From: Brassicibacter mesophilus
Lineage (GTDB): Bacteria > Bacillota > Clostridia > Tissierellales > Proteiniboraceae
Direction: 5' to 3'
DNA length: 64,000 nt
Assembly: GCF_050433385.1 (NCBI RefSeq)
Contig: NZ_JBNPXI010000008.1
Span: 1 to 64,000 of the forward strand
Positions 33,622 to 42,272 of the stretch are shown here, piece by piece. Both the position numbers and the translations under genes were made by a program. The notes below the pieces were generated by a model that was given only the letters and a program-made list of their open reading frames with translations, was not told the origin of the DNA and searched no databases. Each line of letters opens with the position of its first letter. Within the stretch, counting starts at the first letter, position 1.

Positions 33622-33894
33622 TTTAAATATAAACAAAAAAGAACGTTCATGAGATAAGGTTTTTGAGAGCGCTATAAGATTATCAACGAAAAAATCTTAA
33701 AATTTGCAAACTCGCTCCGAAAAACACCCTGTTCAGACATAATGGAGTTACAGAAATCTATGATTTCGTTGCAACTCCTTAGTCAGCATAAGCTGGGTTT
33801 GATAAATATAAAAACAGATTTTTTCGTTTCTTTCACCTAGTTTTCTTAACAAAATCTCATAAGCACTTTCTCATCTTTTTTGTTTATATTCAAA
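33622..33894 (+). repeat. MITE-like repeat, copy 3
   Basis: A 273-bp segment with terminal inverted repeats TTTAAATATAAACAAAAAAG and the complement of TTTGAATATAAACAAAAAAG. It shares long blocks with copy 2 in reverse orientation and its ends with copy 1. An internal hairpin (GGAGTTAC / GCAACTCC) is not shared. It lies about 60 bases before the start of the FMN dehydrogenase gene and may carry or displace its promoter. Confidence 0.8.
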
Positions 33895-33952
33895 TAGTAG
33901 CTCAGTTTTAAACCTGGTAATCTATAACATAATTATGAAAGGGAGTCTTGAT

Positions 33953-34972
33953 ATGAATATAGGTGAGATTAGAAAAATTGCTAGGGAAAAAATGAAAGGA
34001 TACTGTAGAGTATGCCCTGAATGTAATGGGATCGCTTGTGCTGGTGAAGTTCCTGGAATGGGAGGAACAGGCACTGCATCTTCTTTTAAAATCAATGTTC
34101 AAGATTTAAAAAAAATTAAGCTAAGAATGAAAACCATTCATTCCTCAACAAATCCTGATACGTTAGTTGAGATTTTTGGAAATAAACTGCAAATGCCTAT
34201 TATTACTGCTCCCATTACAGGAAATGCTTTTAATATGGGTGGTGCATTATCTGAGGAAGAGTATGCTGAAGCTGTGGTAAATGGTAGTATAGCTGCTGGA
34301 ACTATTGCAATGACAGGAGATTCAGCTGATCTCTCTATGTATACCACAGGACTTGAAAAAATAAGCAAGGTAAATGGTAAAGGTATTCCAATAGTAAAAC
34401 CTAGAGAAAACAATAAAATAATAGAAAACATAAGAATGGCTGAAAAAATTAACCCTATTGGTATTGGTATGGATATTGACGGTGCTGGTCTTGTAACAAT
34501 GGCTCTTAAGGGACAACCTGTAGGACCAAAAACAAAGGAAGACTTAAAAGAAGTAGTTTCTTCAACAAATTTGCCTTTCATCCTAAAGGGAATAATGACG
34601 GTAGAAGAAGCTGAGATGGCTGTTGAAATAGGCGCTAAAGCCATAGTCGTATCAAATCATGGGGGAAGAGTGTTAGACCATACTCAGAGTACAGCTGCAG
34701 TTCTTAATGAGATAGCGGAAAAGGTTAAAGACAAAATCACTATTTTAGTAGATAGTGGTATCCGTACAGGAGTTGATGTGTTCAAAATGATTGCACTTGG
34801 CGCAGACGCTGTTTTAATCGGTAGACCTGTAATAATTGGAGCATATGGAGACTACGAGAATGGTGTGCGGGTAATACTTGAAAAAATGCAGAGCGAACTA
34901 ATACAAGCAATGATACTAACTGGCTGTAAAGACCTTAAAGCTATAGATAAAACTAAAATAATAATTGAATAA
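33953..34972 (+). CDS. FMN-dependent alpha-hydroxy-acid dehydrogenase family protein
   Basis: A 339-residue TIM-barrel flavoprotein. The catalytic His/Arg motif is VVSNHGGRVLD near residue 228; the FMN phosphate site is DSGIRTGVDVFKMIALGADAVLIGRP near 263-288 (quoted in parts). An N-terminal Cys-rich loop, YCRVCPECNGIACAGEVPG, marks an anaerobe-specific subgroup. The substrate (lactate, other 2-hydroxy acids, or isopentenyl diphosphate as in related Idi-2) is undecided. The ATG at 33953 is used because AAGGGAG precedes it; the earlier ATG at 33935 overlaps that site. Confidence 0.87.
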   Translation: MNIGEIRKIAREKMKGYCRVCPECNGIACAGEVPGMGGTGTASSFKINVQDLKKIKLRMKTIHSSTNPDTLVEIFGNKLQMPIITAPITGNAFNMGGALSEEEYAEAVVNGSIAAGTIAMTGDSADLSMYTTGLEKISKVNGKGIPIVKPRENNKIIENIRMAEKINPIGIGMDIDGAGLVTMALKGQPVGPKTKEDLKEVVSSTNLPFILKGIMTVEEAEMAVEIGAKAIVVSNHGGRVLDHTQSTAAVLNEIAEKVKDKITILVDSGIRTGVDVFKMIALGADAVLIGRPVIIGAYGDYENGVRVILEKMQSELIQAMILTGCKDLKAIDKTKIIIE

Positions 34973-34980
34973 GAATAATC

Positions 34981-35005
34981 AAGGGACAGTTATATACTGT
35001 CCCTT
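34981..35005. terminator. bidirectional terminator
   Basis: AAGGGACAGT-TATAT-ACTGTCCCTT between two convergent genes. Confidence 0.85.
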
Positions 35006-35499
35006 GATACATTCTCTATACTCTTTTCAATAAGTTCTAATAACCTATCACTAGGTTTAAATATAAATCTATATTTCTTACTATCTCTTTCAAAATCACA
35101 TATATACATCTTGTCATATTCTCTATCACAAACAAACTTGTAGGTATAAGCAATATTATCATTATTATTAATTTCAGAATAAGTAGATACTTTAGTGATT
35201 TCTGCAAGATTTACCGATAAAATAATATTGCTCCTATTACCTAGTAGCCTCTCAAATACAATTTTATCACCATCAAGTATATATGCAAATGATGACAAAA
35301 GTCTAATTATAATCAATGTGCATAAGGTCAATGATATAAGCAATATTCCTAAGCTGGCTATACCAGCATATCTTTCCCCTAATAAGTTACATAGAGTTAT
35401 AAGGTAGTTAATTAGTACAACAGAAGCTAGTATCATAACTATTATTTGCCAAAAAGGCCTTTCTTTTCTCTGTACAACTACTCTTAAAGCATTTTTCAT
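34990..35499 (-). CDS. membrane protein with PH-like (YcxB-type) C-terminal domain, unknown
   Basis: A 169-residue protein with two membrane spans (about 18-40 and 48-72) followed by a beta-rich soluble domain of PH-like appearance (ILDGDKIVFERLLGNR, CDREYDKMYICDFE). The function is not known. It lies 18 bases downstream of the malic enzyme gene and may be cotranscribed with it. Confidence 0.6.
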   Translation of the reverse strand: MKNALRVVVQRKERPFWQIIVMILASVVLINYLITLCNLLGERYAGIASLGILLISLTLCTLIIIRLLSSFAYILDGDKIVFERLLGNRSNIILSVNLAEITKVSTYSEINNNDNIAYTYKFVCDREYDKMYICDFERDSKKYRFIFKPSDRLLELIEKSIENVSRDSI

Positions 35500-35517
35500 A
35501 TGGACCTTCCCTTCCTG

Positions 35518-36678
35518 CTATCTGTTGTTTTCCACGACTCTCTTAACAGCGTCAGCAACAGAGTTCATAACTCTTTTGTCAAAAACATCAGGTATTATAT
35601 AATCTTCTTTAAGCTCATCTTCACTTATTACGTCTGCTATGGCATGTGCTGCTTCTATTTTCATTTCTTCAGTTATTTCTTTAGCTGCTACGTCTAGAAC
35701 TCCTCTAAAAATACCAGGGAAAGCTAATACATTATTAACCTGATTACTAAAATCAGATCTTCCAGTCCCTACGACTCTAGCACCATGGTCCTTAGCTATA
35801 TCAGGCATAATCTCTGGTGTAGGATTTGCTAGCGCAAATATTATAGAGTCTTTGTTCATACTCTGAACCATCTCACCTGTTAAGGCCCCAGCAGCAGACA
35901 CGCCAATAAATACGTCTCTATCTAATAATACATCTTTTAAGGTTCCTTTTTCAAGGTTTATATTTGTTATTTCTGCTATCTCCTCTTTTATCCAGTTTAA
36001 ATTTTCTCTTCCTTTGTATATTGCACCTTGTCTATCACAAACTATTATATCCTTTATGCCTACATTATAAAGAAGCTTACATACTGCAATGCCAGCAGCT
36101 CCAGATCCGTTTATCACTACCTTTAGCGACTCTAATTTTTTATTAATTAATTTACAGCTGTTTATAAGTCCTGCTAATACTACAACTGCAGTTCCATGCT
36201 GATCATCGTGAAATACAGGTATATCAATTTCTCTTTTCAATCTTTCTTCTATTTCAAAGCATCTAGGCGCAGATATATCCTCTAGATTAATACCTCCTAG
36301 TGAAGGTTTTATTAACTTTATAGTATTTACTATTGTATCTACATCTTGAGATTCAATACAGATAGGTATGCAGTCAACATCTCCAAACTCTTTAAATAAT
36401 ATGGATTTCCCTTCCATTACTGGTAATGCTGCATATGGTCCTATATCACCTAATCCAAGTACTGCACTTCCATCTGTTACTATGGCAATTGTATTAGCTT
36501 TAGATGTATATTTGTATACATCATTTTTATCATTATAAATACGTCTACATGGTTCTGCAACTCCTGGAGTATAAGCTATTGATAAATCCTCTCTATTTTC
36601 AACCCTGACCTTTGATCTAATACCTATCTTTCCTTTGTTTTCTTCATGTAATAACAATGATCTTTCGTTTGTATTCAT
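35518..36678 (-). CDS. NAD(P)-dependent malic enzyme
   Basis: A 386-residue short-form malic enzyme, converting malate to pyruvate and CO2. Motifs: SIAYTPGVAEPCR near residue 30 with the catalytic Tyr, SAVLGLGDIGPYAALPVMEG near 70, the divalent metal site HDDQHGTAVV near 155, and the dinucleotide fold VINGSGAAGIAVCKLL near 185. The ATG at 36678 follows GAGGGG. Only 14 bases separate it from fumB, so fumA-fumB-mae form a fumarate to malate to pyruvate operon. Confidence 0.95.
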   Translation of the reverse strand: MNTNERSLLLHEENKGKIGIRSKVRVENREDLSIAYTPGVAEPCRRIYNDKNDVYKYTSKANTIAIVTDGSAVLGLGDIGPYAALPVMEGKSILFKEFGDVDCIPICIESQDVDTIVNTIKLIKPSLGGINLEDISAPRCFEIEERLKREIDIPVFHDDQHGTAVVVLAGLINSCKLINKKLESLKVVINGSGAAGIAVCKLLYNVGIKDIIVCDRQGAIYKGRENLNWIKEEIAEITNINLEKGTLKDVLLDRDVFIGVSAAGALTGEMVQSMNKDSIIFALANPTPEIMPDIAKDHGARVVGTGRSDFSNQVNNVLAFPGIFRGVLDVAAKEITEEMKIEAAHAIADVISEDELKEDYIIPDVFDKRVMNSVADAVKRVVENNR

Positions 36679-36692
36679 TTTGCCGCCCCTCT

Positions 36693-37244
36693 TCACTTTT
36701 TATATTTTTGATTTTCTATATTATATAAATTATTGCCACTGGAATCAATAGTAACAATGACTGGTAAGTTTTCTACATATAGCCTTCTAATAGCTTCTGT
36801 ACCTAAATCTGAATAAGCTATTATCTCAGTATCTTTCACACAATTAGCTATCAATGCACCTGCGCCACCTATAGCTGTAAAATACACTGCTTTATTCTTT
36901 ACCATGCTTTCTATAACCTCTTTTGACCGCAATCCTTTCCCTATCATTCCCTTTAGTCCTTGGTTAAGAAGCTTAGGTGTATAACTATCCATTCTGTAGC
37001 TAGTTGTTGGTCCAGCTGAACCTATTATGTCTCCAGGTTTTGGCGGACAAGGTCCAACATAGTATATTATGGCATCCTTTATGTCAAATGGCATACCTTT
37101 TCCAGAATCCAGTTCTTCTATCATTCTCTTATGAGCAGCATCACGAGCAGTATAAACTGTACCTGTTATATAAACTCTATCCCCTGCATTAAGCTTTTTT
37201 ACTGTAGCTTCATTTAGTGGAGTATTTATAAATACATCATTCAT
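36693..37244 (-). CDS. fumB: fumarate hydratase class I, beta subunit
   Basis: A 183-residue subunit equal to the C-terminal half of iron-sulfur fumarase/tartrate dehydratase. Conserved parts: GDRVYITGTVYTARDAAHKR, YVGPCPPKPGDIIGSAGPTT (quoted as contiguous family motifs), and FTAIGGAGAL. It works with the alpha subunit holding the 4Fe-4S cluster. The ATG at 37244 has AAGGAG upstream. Confidence 0.95.
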   Translation of the reverse strand: MNDVFINTPLNEATVKKLNAGDRVYITGTVYTARDAAHKRMIEELDSGKGMPFDIKDAIIYYVGPCPPKPGDIIGSAGPTTSYRMDSYTPKLLNQGLKGMIGKGLRSKEVIESMVKNKAVYFTAIGGAGALIANCVKDTEIIAYSDLGTEAIRRLYVENLPVIVTIDSSGNNLYNIENQKYKK

Positions 37245-37259
37245 TTGCAAATATCTCCT

Positions 37260-38102
37260 TTACAATTCTATTTCCATATGTCTTGCAACATGACAATTCA
37301 GATTAACTGCTACCGGCAGACCAGCTATATGTGTTGGAAAAACTTCAACATTCACTGCTAAAGCAGTAGTTCGCCCTCCTAAACCTTGGGGACCTATACC
37401 TAATCTATTTATTCTTTCTAATAATTCAACCTCAAGAGTTTTTATATGATGATACTTACTAAAAGCATTCATTTCTCTAAACAATGCTTTCTTCGCTAAT
37501 ATGCACGCTTTTTCCATTGTACCTCCAATACCAACTCCTACAACAATAGGAGGACATGGATTAGGACCAGCTTTCTTTACAGTTTCTATAACAAACTCTT
37601 TGACACCATCTATTCCATCAGAAGGTTTAAGCATTTTTAATCCGCCCATATTCTCGCTTCCAAATCCTTTTGGAGCAAAGCTTATTTTTAGTCTGTCACC
37701 TTCAACTATATCATAGTGAATTATGGCTGGAGTATTATCCTTTGTATTTGTCCTCAAAATAGGATCACTCACTACAGACTTTCTTAGAAAGCCCTCACTA
37801 TATCCTAATCTTACTCCTTCGTTAATAGCTTGCGTAATACTACCGCTCTCTATATAAACTTCTTGCCCTATTTCAACAAAAAACACTGCCATTCCTGTAT
37901 CCTGACATATGGGCATTCGTTTATTTTTTGCTATCTCTGTATTCAAAATTATTTTATTTAATATATCCTTTCCTATAGGAGACTCTTCTGTCTTCTCTGC
38001 TTCAGCTAGTTTAGCTGTTACATCATCACTAAGCTGATAGTTGGCTTCAATACACATACTTTTCACTTTTTCTATAACAAGTTTAACATCTATATTTCTC
38101 AT
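37260..38102 (-). CDS. fumA: fumarate hydratase class I, alpha subunit
   Basis: A 280-residue subunit that carries the oxygen-sensitive 4Fe-4S cluster; the three Cys ligands are in CQDTGMAVFF near residue 62, NPCPPIVVGVG near 183 and LNCHVARH near 273. It reversibly hydrates fumarate to malate. L-tartrate dehydratase is a close alternative, but the malic enzyme gene next door favours fumarase. First gene of the three-gene unit. Confidence 0.95.
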   Translation of the reverse strand: MRNIDVKLVIEKVKSMCIEANYQLSDDVTAKLAEAEKTEESPIGKDILNKIILNTEIAKNKRMPICQDTGMAVFFVEIGQEVYIESGSITQAINEGVRLGYSEGFLRKSVVSDPILRTNTKDNTPAIIHYDIVEGDRLKISFAPKGFGSENMGGLKMLKPSDGIDGVKEFVIETVKKAGPNPCPPIVVGVGIGGTMEKACILAKKALFREMNAFSKYHHIKTLEVELLERINRLGIGPQGLGGRTTALAVNVEVFPTHIAGLPVAVNLNCHVARHMEIEL

Positions 38103-38314
38103 TCTACTAACCTCTTATATTTATTTTAATGTCTATATTTTAAACAAATGCTGTGTAAATATCAAATTTATTTGAAAAAAATTTGTATCGACAGCATTCA
38201 TCAACATTAGTCCAATTTTACTATAGAAAAAAAAAGCTATTCTTGATATAATGTAAAAACAAGTAAGTAGACCGTGATAATTTGTAATTATTTATAAAAA
38301 ATGGGGATGATGGA
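38103..38314. other. divergent intergenic region
   Basis: About 210 AT-rich bases between fumA and a small plus-strand gene. It must hold the fum promoter; no clear operator is seen. Confidence 0.4.
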
Positions 38315-38491
38315 ATGAAATTAATTATAATGTTGATACTGTTGGTTCCAGTTTTGATTTTTCAGGTATTCATACTTTCTGATTCCATAACCATATTCAT
38401 GAAAACTAAAAAAGGTGCTACAAAAACTAATAACATTTATTTACGTAATGAGAATTTGTCCAGAAAAACTAATTTCAGAGTAGTAAAATAG
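38315..38491 (+). CDS. small single-span membrane protein
   Basis: A 58-residue protein. Residues 2-24 are a hydrophobic span (LIIMLILLVPVLIFQVF), and the tail is basic and polar (MKTKKGATKTNN, LSRKTNFRVVK). ATG is preceded by GGGGATGATGGA. A hairpin (38491-38511) lies right at the stop. It lies alone on this strand between two minus-strand operons. No family is known; coding is supported only by the start site, hydrophobic pattern and terminator. Confidence 0.5.
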   Translation: MKLIIMLILLVPVLIFQVFILSDSITIFMKTKKGATKTNNIYLRNENLSRKTNFRVVK

Positions 38492-38511
38492 CCAGCATTG
38501 GGAATGCTGGC
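38491..38511 (-). terminator. terminator of the L25 paralogue gene
   Basis: GCCAGCATT-GGG-AATGCTGGC, directly after the small plus-strand gene and 6 bases after the minus-strand stop; it can serve both. Confidence 0.75.
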
Positions 38512-38516
38512 TACAC

Positions 38517-39146
38517 TTATTCTTGTAAATCTACGTCTGGAGTATAAAAGCTGTTATATGCATCAGAAGCTTCTTCCTCTTCTTCATCTACGTCTACGTT
38601 ATTGACAGTTGAAAGTGAAACTATAACTTCTTCTGCATCATTTAACACTGTAAAGTCTTCTCCAAACTCTACATCTGAAACTCTTAACGTTCCTCCTATA
38701 CCAAGGTCCGATACATCAATTGAAACAAATTTAGGTACATTAGCAGGATAACACTCGATTTCCACTTTCTTTAGCTGCTGCTGCAGTACTCCATCTCTAT
38801 TAACTTTTTCTTTCCCTGCTAAAAGTACTGGTATTGCTGTATGTATTTTTTCTGTTGCATATACCTGTTGTAAATCAACATGTAGTATTTTTCCTGTCAT
38901 TACATCTCTTTGTACTTCTTTTATCATTGCAGGATAAGTAATGCCATCAACTACTATCTGCACTACTGCGCTTTCCCCGTGATTCTTAATTATATTATTT
39001 AGTTCCTTGCTATCTAGCTGAATAGAATGATTTGTAAAGAAACGACCATACATAACTCCAGGAATACAGCCTGTATTTCTTAACCTGTTACAAGCATTGC
39101 TTCCAACATCATTTCTAATATTGCTATTCAATAAGCTCCCTTGCAC
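38517..39146 (-). CDS. L25/Ctc-family ribosomal protein paralogue
   Basis: A 209-residue protein with the L25 beta-barrel (residues 8-90; NTGCIPGVMYGRF, VDLQQV) and the TL5/Ctc C-terminal domain (95-185; VEIECYPANVPKFVSIDVSDL). It ends in an acidic tail. It binds 5S rRNA in the family and is stress-induced in Bacillus. The GTG at 39146 is selected, since AAGGAGGG lies just before it; an upstream ATG at 39185 would put this site inside the gene. It is a tandem duplicate of the gene at 39289 but clearly diverged. Confidence 0.88.
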   Translation of the reverse strand: MQGSLLNSNIRNDVGSNACNRLRNTGCIPGVMYGRFFTNHSIQLDSKELNNIIKNHGESAVVQIVVDGITYPAMIKEVQRDVMTGKILHVDLQQVYATEKIHTAIPVLLAGKEKVNRDGVLQQQLKKVEIECYPANVPKFVSIDVSDLGIGGTLRVSDVEFGEDFTVLNDAEEVIVSLSTVNNVDVDEEEEEASDAYNSFYTPDVDLQE

Positions 39147-39240
39147 AAATATCCCTCCTTGTTCTTTCTTATTCAGTATGTCCATTATCCAAGCCTTTTA
39201 AACATTAGGGATATATGCATTTAGTTTTTTCAAACTACAA

Positions 39241-39273
39241 AAAAATCAGTCGGAATAAGCAATTCCAACTGAT
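39241..39273 (-). terminator. terminator between the two L25 paralogues
   Basis: ATCAGTCGGAAT pairs with ATTCCAACTGAT; a run of T follows on the minus strand. The two L25 genes are therefore separate transcription units. Confidence 0.85.
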
Positions 39274-39288
39274 CCATGCTATACTACT

Positions 39289-39915
39289 TTAATTGTCTAA
39301 TATGCTTTTAGTACTCTCATATATAGGCACAGTTCTTTCTTCAACTGGTTCTTCCTCTTTACTTGCCGCAGTCATTGATACTATTACTTCACTAAGCTCA
39401 GTTAATACTTCATAGTTTTCATCCTTAGCAATATCTAGATCGTTTATTGTAACGATTTCACCAAACTTTAACTTAGATACATCTACTGTCACAGCTTGTG
39501 TTATGTACTTAGGTAAACACTGTATCTCCATCTCCATAAGCTGCTGTTCAACTATGCCAGTTGATCTTTCGACTTTTTCCCTTCCTTGAATAACTATAGG
39601 TACACGAAGCTTAACCTTCTTATCTTCCGAAAGCTGTTGCAAATCTAAATGAAGAACCGAGTCTTTAATTACATGTCTCTGAATTTCCTTTATAAGTACA
39701 GGTACTGTATTATCCTCAAGTTCTACATTTATTGTGCCTGTACTGCCATATTTGATTAAAACCTTCTGTAATTCATTCTTATTAACTTTTATTGGTTTTG
39801 TTTCTTTATTGTGACCGTAGAGCACTCCTGGTATAAATCCTTCATTTCTTAGCTTTATAGAGTTTCTACTGCCTGCACTGTTTCTTATTTCTGCTTTTAG
39901 TTTAGGTACTGCCAT
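39289..39915 (-). CDS. ctc: 50S ribosomal protein L25/general stress protein Ctc
   Basis: A 208-residue protein with an N-terminal L25 domain (RNSAGSRNSIKLRNEGFIPG, VLYGHNKETKPI) and the C-terminal TL5-type domain (MEIQCLPKYITQAVTVDVSKL). It binds 5S rRNA on the large subunit. It starts at ATG with GGGGG upstream and is closer to the family norm than its downstream paralogue. Confidence 0.92.
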   Translation of the reverse strand: MAVPKLKAEIRNSAGSRNSIKLRNEGFIPGVLYGHNKETKPIKVNKNELQKVLIKYGSTGTINVELEDNTVPVLIKEIQRHVIKDSVLHLDLQQLSEDKKVKLRVPIVIQGREKVERSTGIVEQQLMEMEIQCLPKYITQAVTVDVSKLKFGEIVTINDLDIAKDENYEVLTELSEVIVSMTAASKEEEPVEERTVPIYESTKSILDN

Positions 39916-40051
39916 GTTATTTCCCCCTTTTGTTTTATCCTTATATATATTAAAGCAGAAAATTTAGAAAATTTCAAATTACCAATGGGTGGTTTTTATG
40001 TAAATATCCTTGGTTTTCTGTTAGGATATAGATTTTTTAGGACCATATGAC

Positions 40052-40076
40052 AAAAACCACGGTTAAACCGTGGTTT
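40052..40076 (-). terminator. terminator of the Yip1 gene
   Basis: AAACCACGGTT-AA-ACCGTGGTTT, starting at the stop codon, with TTTTTG on the minus strand. Confidence 0.85.
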
Positions 40077-40719
40077 ACATAGACATTCCTATAGTTTCTT
40101 CTAGCATTCCCATAATTGGTGCAAGTGAAAAAATACCAAGTAAGATCATTATTCCTATTATAGCTATAATTGTTATAGTGGGCAAAAAATATATTAGAGT
40201 AGCTTTTCCTCCACTCATTGAGTAAGAATATTTTATTGCTAATATTTTAAGTACTATTACCCATACCATGATACCTAAGCTAAATATTATTGATATTGGT
40301 GTAAGATTTAATGCTAGGAGTATCAGATATATAATTGATGAAAGTATTGACGGAAAATTAGCAAATGCTAGACTTGAAAATAGCCCCTTCCCATCTGATT
40401 TGTACCCGAAAAATCCTGCTAACAGATGAAATATTGATGTTGACACAAAGTGGAATATTGGTCTAAGTATCATTACTCCAAAAACTGAAAATACCATTAT
40501 TACTGGCATTAGCATCATCATCTGATTAATCGTATATGGGCTTGAAACCGCTCCTAGATTCTTAATAAACAAATCTTGATTAAAAAGAAAAAGTATGGGA
40601 AGAAGTCCTGTTACTACTAAAACTGATATCCCTTGCCAAATTGGTGCAGCTGCTGCAACCTCAGATAATGTGTCCTTTGGCTTGGATATAACTCCAAAAA
40701 TACGTTTAAAAAAACTCAT
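40075..40719 (-). CDS. Yip1-domain membrane protein
   Basis: A 214-residue protein with five membrane segments typical of the bacterial Yip1 family (about 28-50, 65-90, 105-130, 140-165, 175-200). The N terminus, FKRIFGVISKPKDTLSEV, fits the usual start before the first span. Function unknown. The ATG at 40719 has GAGGAGG upstream; the frame extends 17 codons further without a site. Confidence 0.82.
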   Translation of the reverse strand: MSFFKRIFGVISKPKDTLSEVAAAAPIWQGISVLVVTGLLPILFLFNQDLFIKNLGAVSSPYTINQMMMLMPVIMVFSVFGVMILRPIFHFVSTSIFHLLAGFFGYKSDGKGLFSSLAFANFPSILSSIIYLILLALNLTPISIIFSLGIMVWVIVLKILAIKYSYSMSGGKATLIYFLPTITIIAIIGIMILLGIFSLAPIMGMLEETIGMSM

Positions 40720-40856
40720 TATAAACCTCCTCTTTCTGTAAACAAGTACATAATAATTATATAATATCACATATTATCTATCATACAACAATGTAACAAA
40801 AGTTTCTAGAAAAAGTAGGAATAATGAGTGTTACATAATGCAATAATTATTTTTCT

Positions 40857-41138
40857 TTATAAAATGTACTGTAGCACTATAAGTAATATAACTCCAGGTA
40901 CCCCTAAGAATCCTGCTATAAGCGCCGTTACTGGGTTTATTCCAACATATATGCCTATGAATCCACCTAGAAAATTTACTATCAATAGTAAGACTCCACC
41001 TATTATACCATTAACTATTAGCTTAAATAGATATTTTATTGGAATAATCAAAAGCCAGCCTAGAAGGTATAGCAAAATAAGTCCAAAAGCAAATGCAATT
41101 ATTACGCTAAATTCGATTCCTAGCCCCATATTCATCAC
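40857..41138 (-). CDS. bofA: pro-sigma-K processing inhibitor BofA family protein
   Basis: A 93-residue membrane protein. Hydrophobic spans cover 10-35 and 45-85. The conserved C-terminal region reads GINPVTALIAGFLGVPGVIL. In Bacillus, BofA holds the sigma-K protease SpoIVFB inactive in the mother cell. In Clostridia lacking the full SpoIVF set its role is less clear. It follows yaaL as in Bacillus. Confidence 0.92.
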   Translation of the reverse strand: MMNMGLGIEFSVIIAFAFGLILLYLLGWLLIIPIKYLFKLIVNGIIGGVLLLIVNFLGGFIGIYVGINPVTALIAGFLGVPGVILLIVLQYIL

Positions 41139-41221
41139 CTCTATATATTGATTATAGATATAGGTGCTCTTTTTATCAAGCCATATCTATAATTTAATAT
41201 ATAGCTTATATTCACAAAATA

Positions 41222-41527
41222 TTACAAGCTATTGCTTAGGTTTTCTGCTTTTATTCCTTTTTCTTTTGCCTGTTTTAGTAAATATACATACTTTGTTCTT
41301 GCTGCTTCCATCTTGTATATTGCATAATCTATTAAGTCTGGTTCTGTAACACTTTGAAAGTACAGCTCTGCATCTTCCCAATCACTATGAGCTTTATTAA
41401 GTATTTTTAGAAAGTCATCCTCTTGGTTGTTATATTCAACAGTAAAATTGCTTTTTAGCTTATTAAAAAAACTTAAGAAGCTCTTATCAGCTTTTGTATT
41501 CTCATTAGCTTGTACATTTGCACCCAT
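41222..41527 (-). CDS. yaaL: YaaL family protein (DUF2508)
   Basis: A 101-residue protein whose second half matches DUF2508 (DDFLKILNKAHSDWEDAELYF, DYAIYKMEAARTKYVYLL). Small, helical and soluble; the role is unknown. It is normally between recR and bofA; here recR lies 14 kb away because accessory genes intervene. Confidence 0.88.
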   Translation of the reverse strand: MGANVQANENTKADKSFLSFFNKLKSNFTVEYNNQEDDFLKILNKAHSDWEDAELYFQSVTEPDLIDYAIYKMEAARTKYVYLLKQAKEKGIKAENLSNSL

Positions 41528-41604
41528 TACATTACCCCCATTTAATCATATTATTAATATGATTATTAACGGATTATGGGTTATCTATACATCATATACA
41601 ATAA

Positions 41605-42144
41605 TTATCTTTTTTCTTCTTCCAATGAATTGAATATCTCTTCGATATATTTAAGATCTATTTCTTTATCTACAACAGTAAAAGTTTCGCGAGTATTATT
41701 CTGAATTAAGCGTGTTATCTTTCGTTCTTTGTTCTCTTCCTTTATTATGTTACCAGGGCTGATAGTTATACATTTTTCATTCCATAGTGTTATGGCTACA
41801 TCTTCATATGTACTCTTGCTCTTTAAATGTATACGATAAGCGTCCTGTTCTCCCATAGGAGGCAATTCATCCTGAACCTTTAACTCAAATTTATTTAAGT
41901 ATTCTACTATCTCTTTTATCTTATCTGTATCATACCCTTTTCTATAAAGATTCTTTCTATCCATTTTTTTTATAATCCTCAATTCATGGAATTCTTGTTC
42001 TTTAAGCTTACTTATAGCAAAGCTATCTAATGTATATTTTTTAGAATCAAAGATATTATAATTATCATTATCGCCTAAGTAATTTACAATATTTAGTATA
42101 CCTAGAGCTATAGCAATAAAAATAAGGATCTTGTGTTTTTTCAA
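41605..42144 (-). CDS. membrane-anchored protein, unknown
   Basis: A 179-residue protein with one N-terminal span (residues 5-25) and a soluble extracytoplasmic part with mixed charge (ELRIIKKMDRKNLYRKGYDT, AYRIHLKSKSTYEDVAITLW). No family is recognised. The start is TTG at 42144 with AAGGAGGG upstream. The last gene before the yaaL-bofA unit; not clearly in an operon. Confidence 0.6.
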   Translation of the reverse strand: MKKHKILIFIAIALGILNIVNYLGDNDNYNIFDSKKYTLDSFAISKLKEQEFHELRIIKKMDRKNLYRKGYDTDKIKEIVEYLNKFELKVQDELPPMGEQDAYRIHLKSKSTYEDVAITLWNEKCITISPGNIIKEENKERKITRLIQNNTRETFTVVDKEIDLKYIEEIFNSLEEEKR

Positions 42145-42203
42145 ATTATACCCTCCTTAATATCACAGCAAATGCTTCTCTCTCAGTTAATTATATATTA
42201 AAA

Positions 42204-42232
42204 TTGACAGGACATATGTCCTTTTTTATTTT
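42204..42232 (+). promoter_or_regulatory. promoter with palindromic operator before the Crp/Fnr gene
   Basis: TTGACA (42204-42209) and TATTTT (42227-42232) with a 17-base spacer. The spacer and -35 overlap a perfect 14-base palindrome, AGGACATATGTCCT (42209-42222), a likely binding site. Its place between -35 and -10 suits repression, so negative autoregulation is inferred. Confidence 0.7.
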
Positions 42233-42272
42233 CTTGAAAAAACTTATACTTAAGTTAATAGAGGTGATAAGT

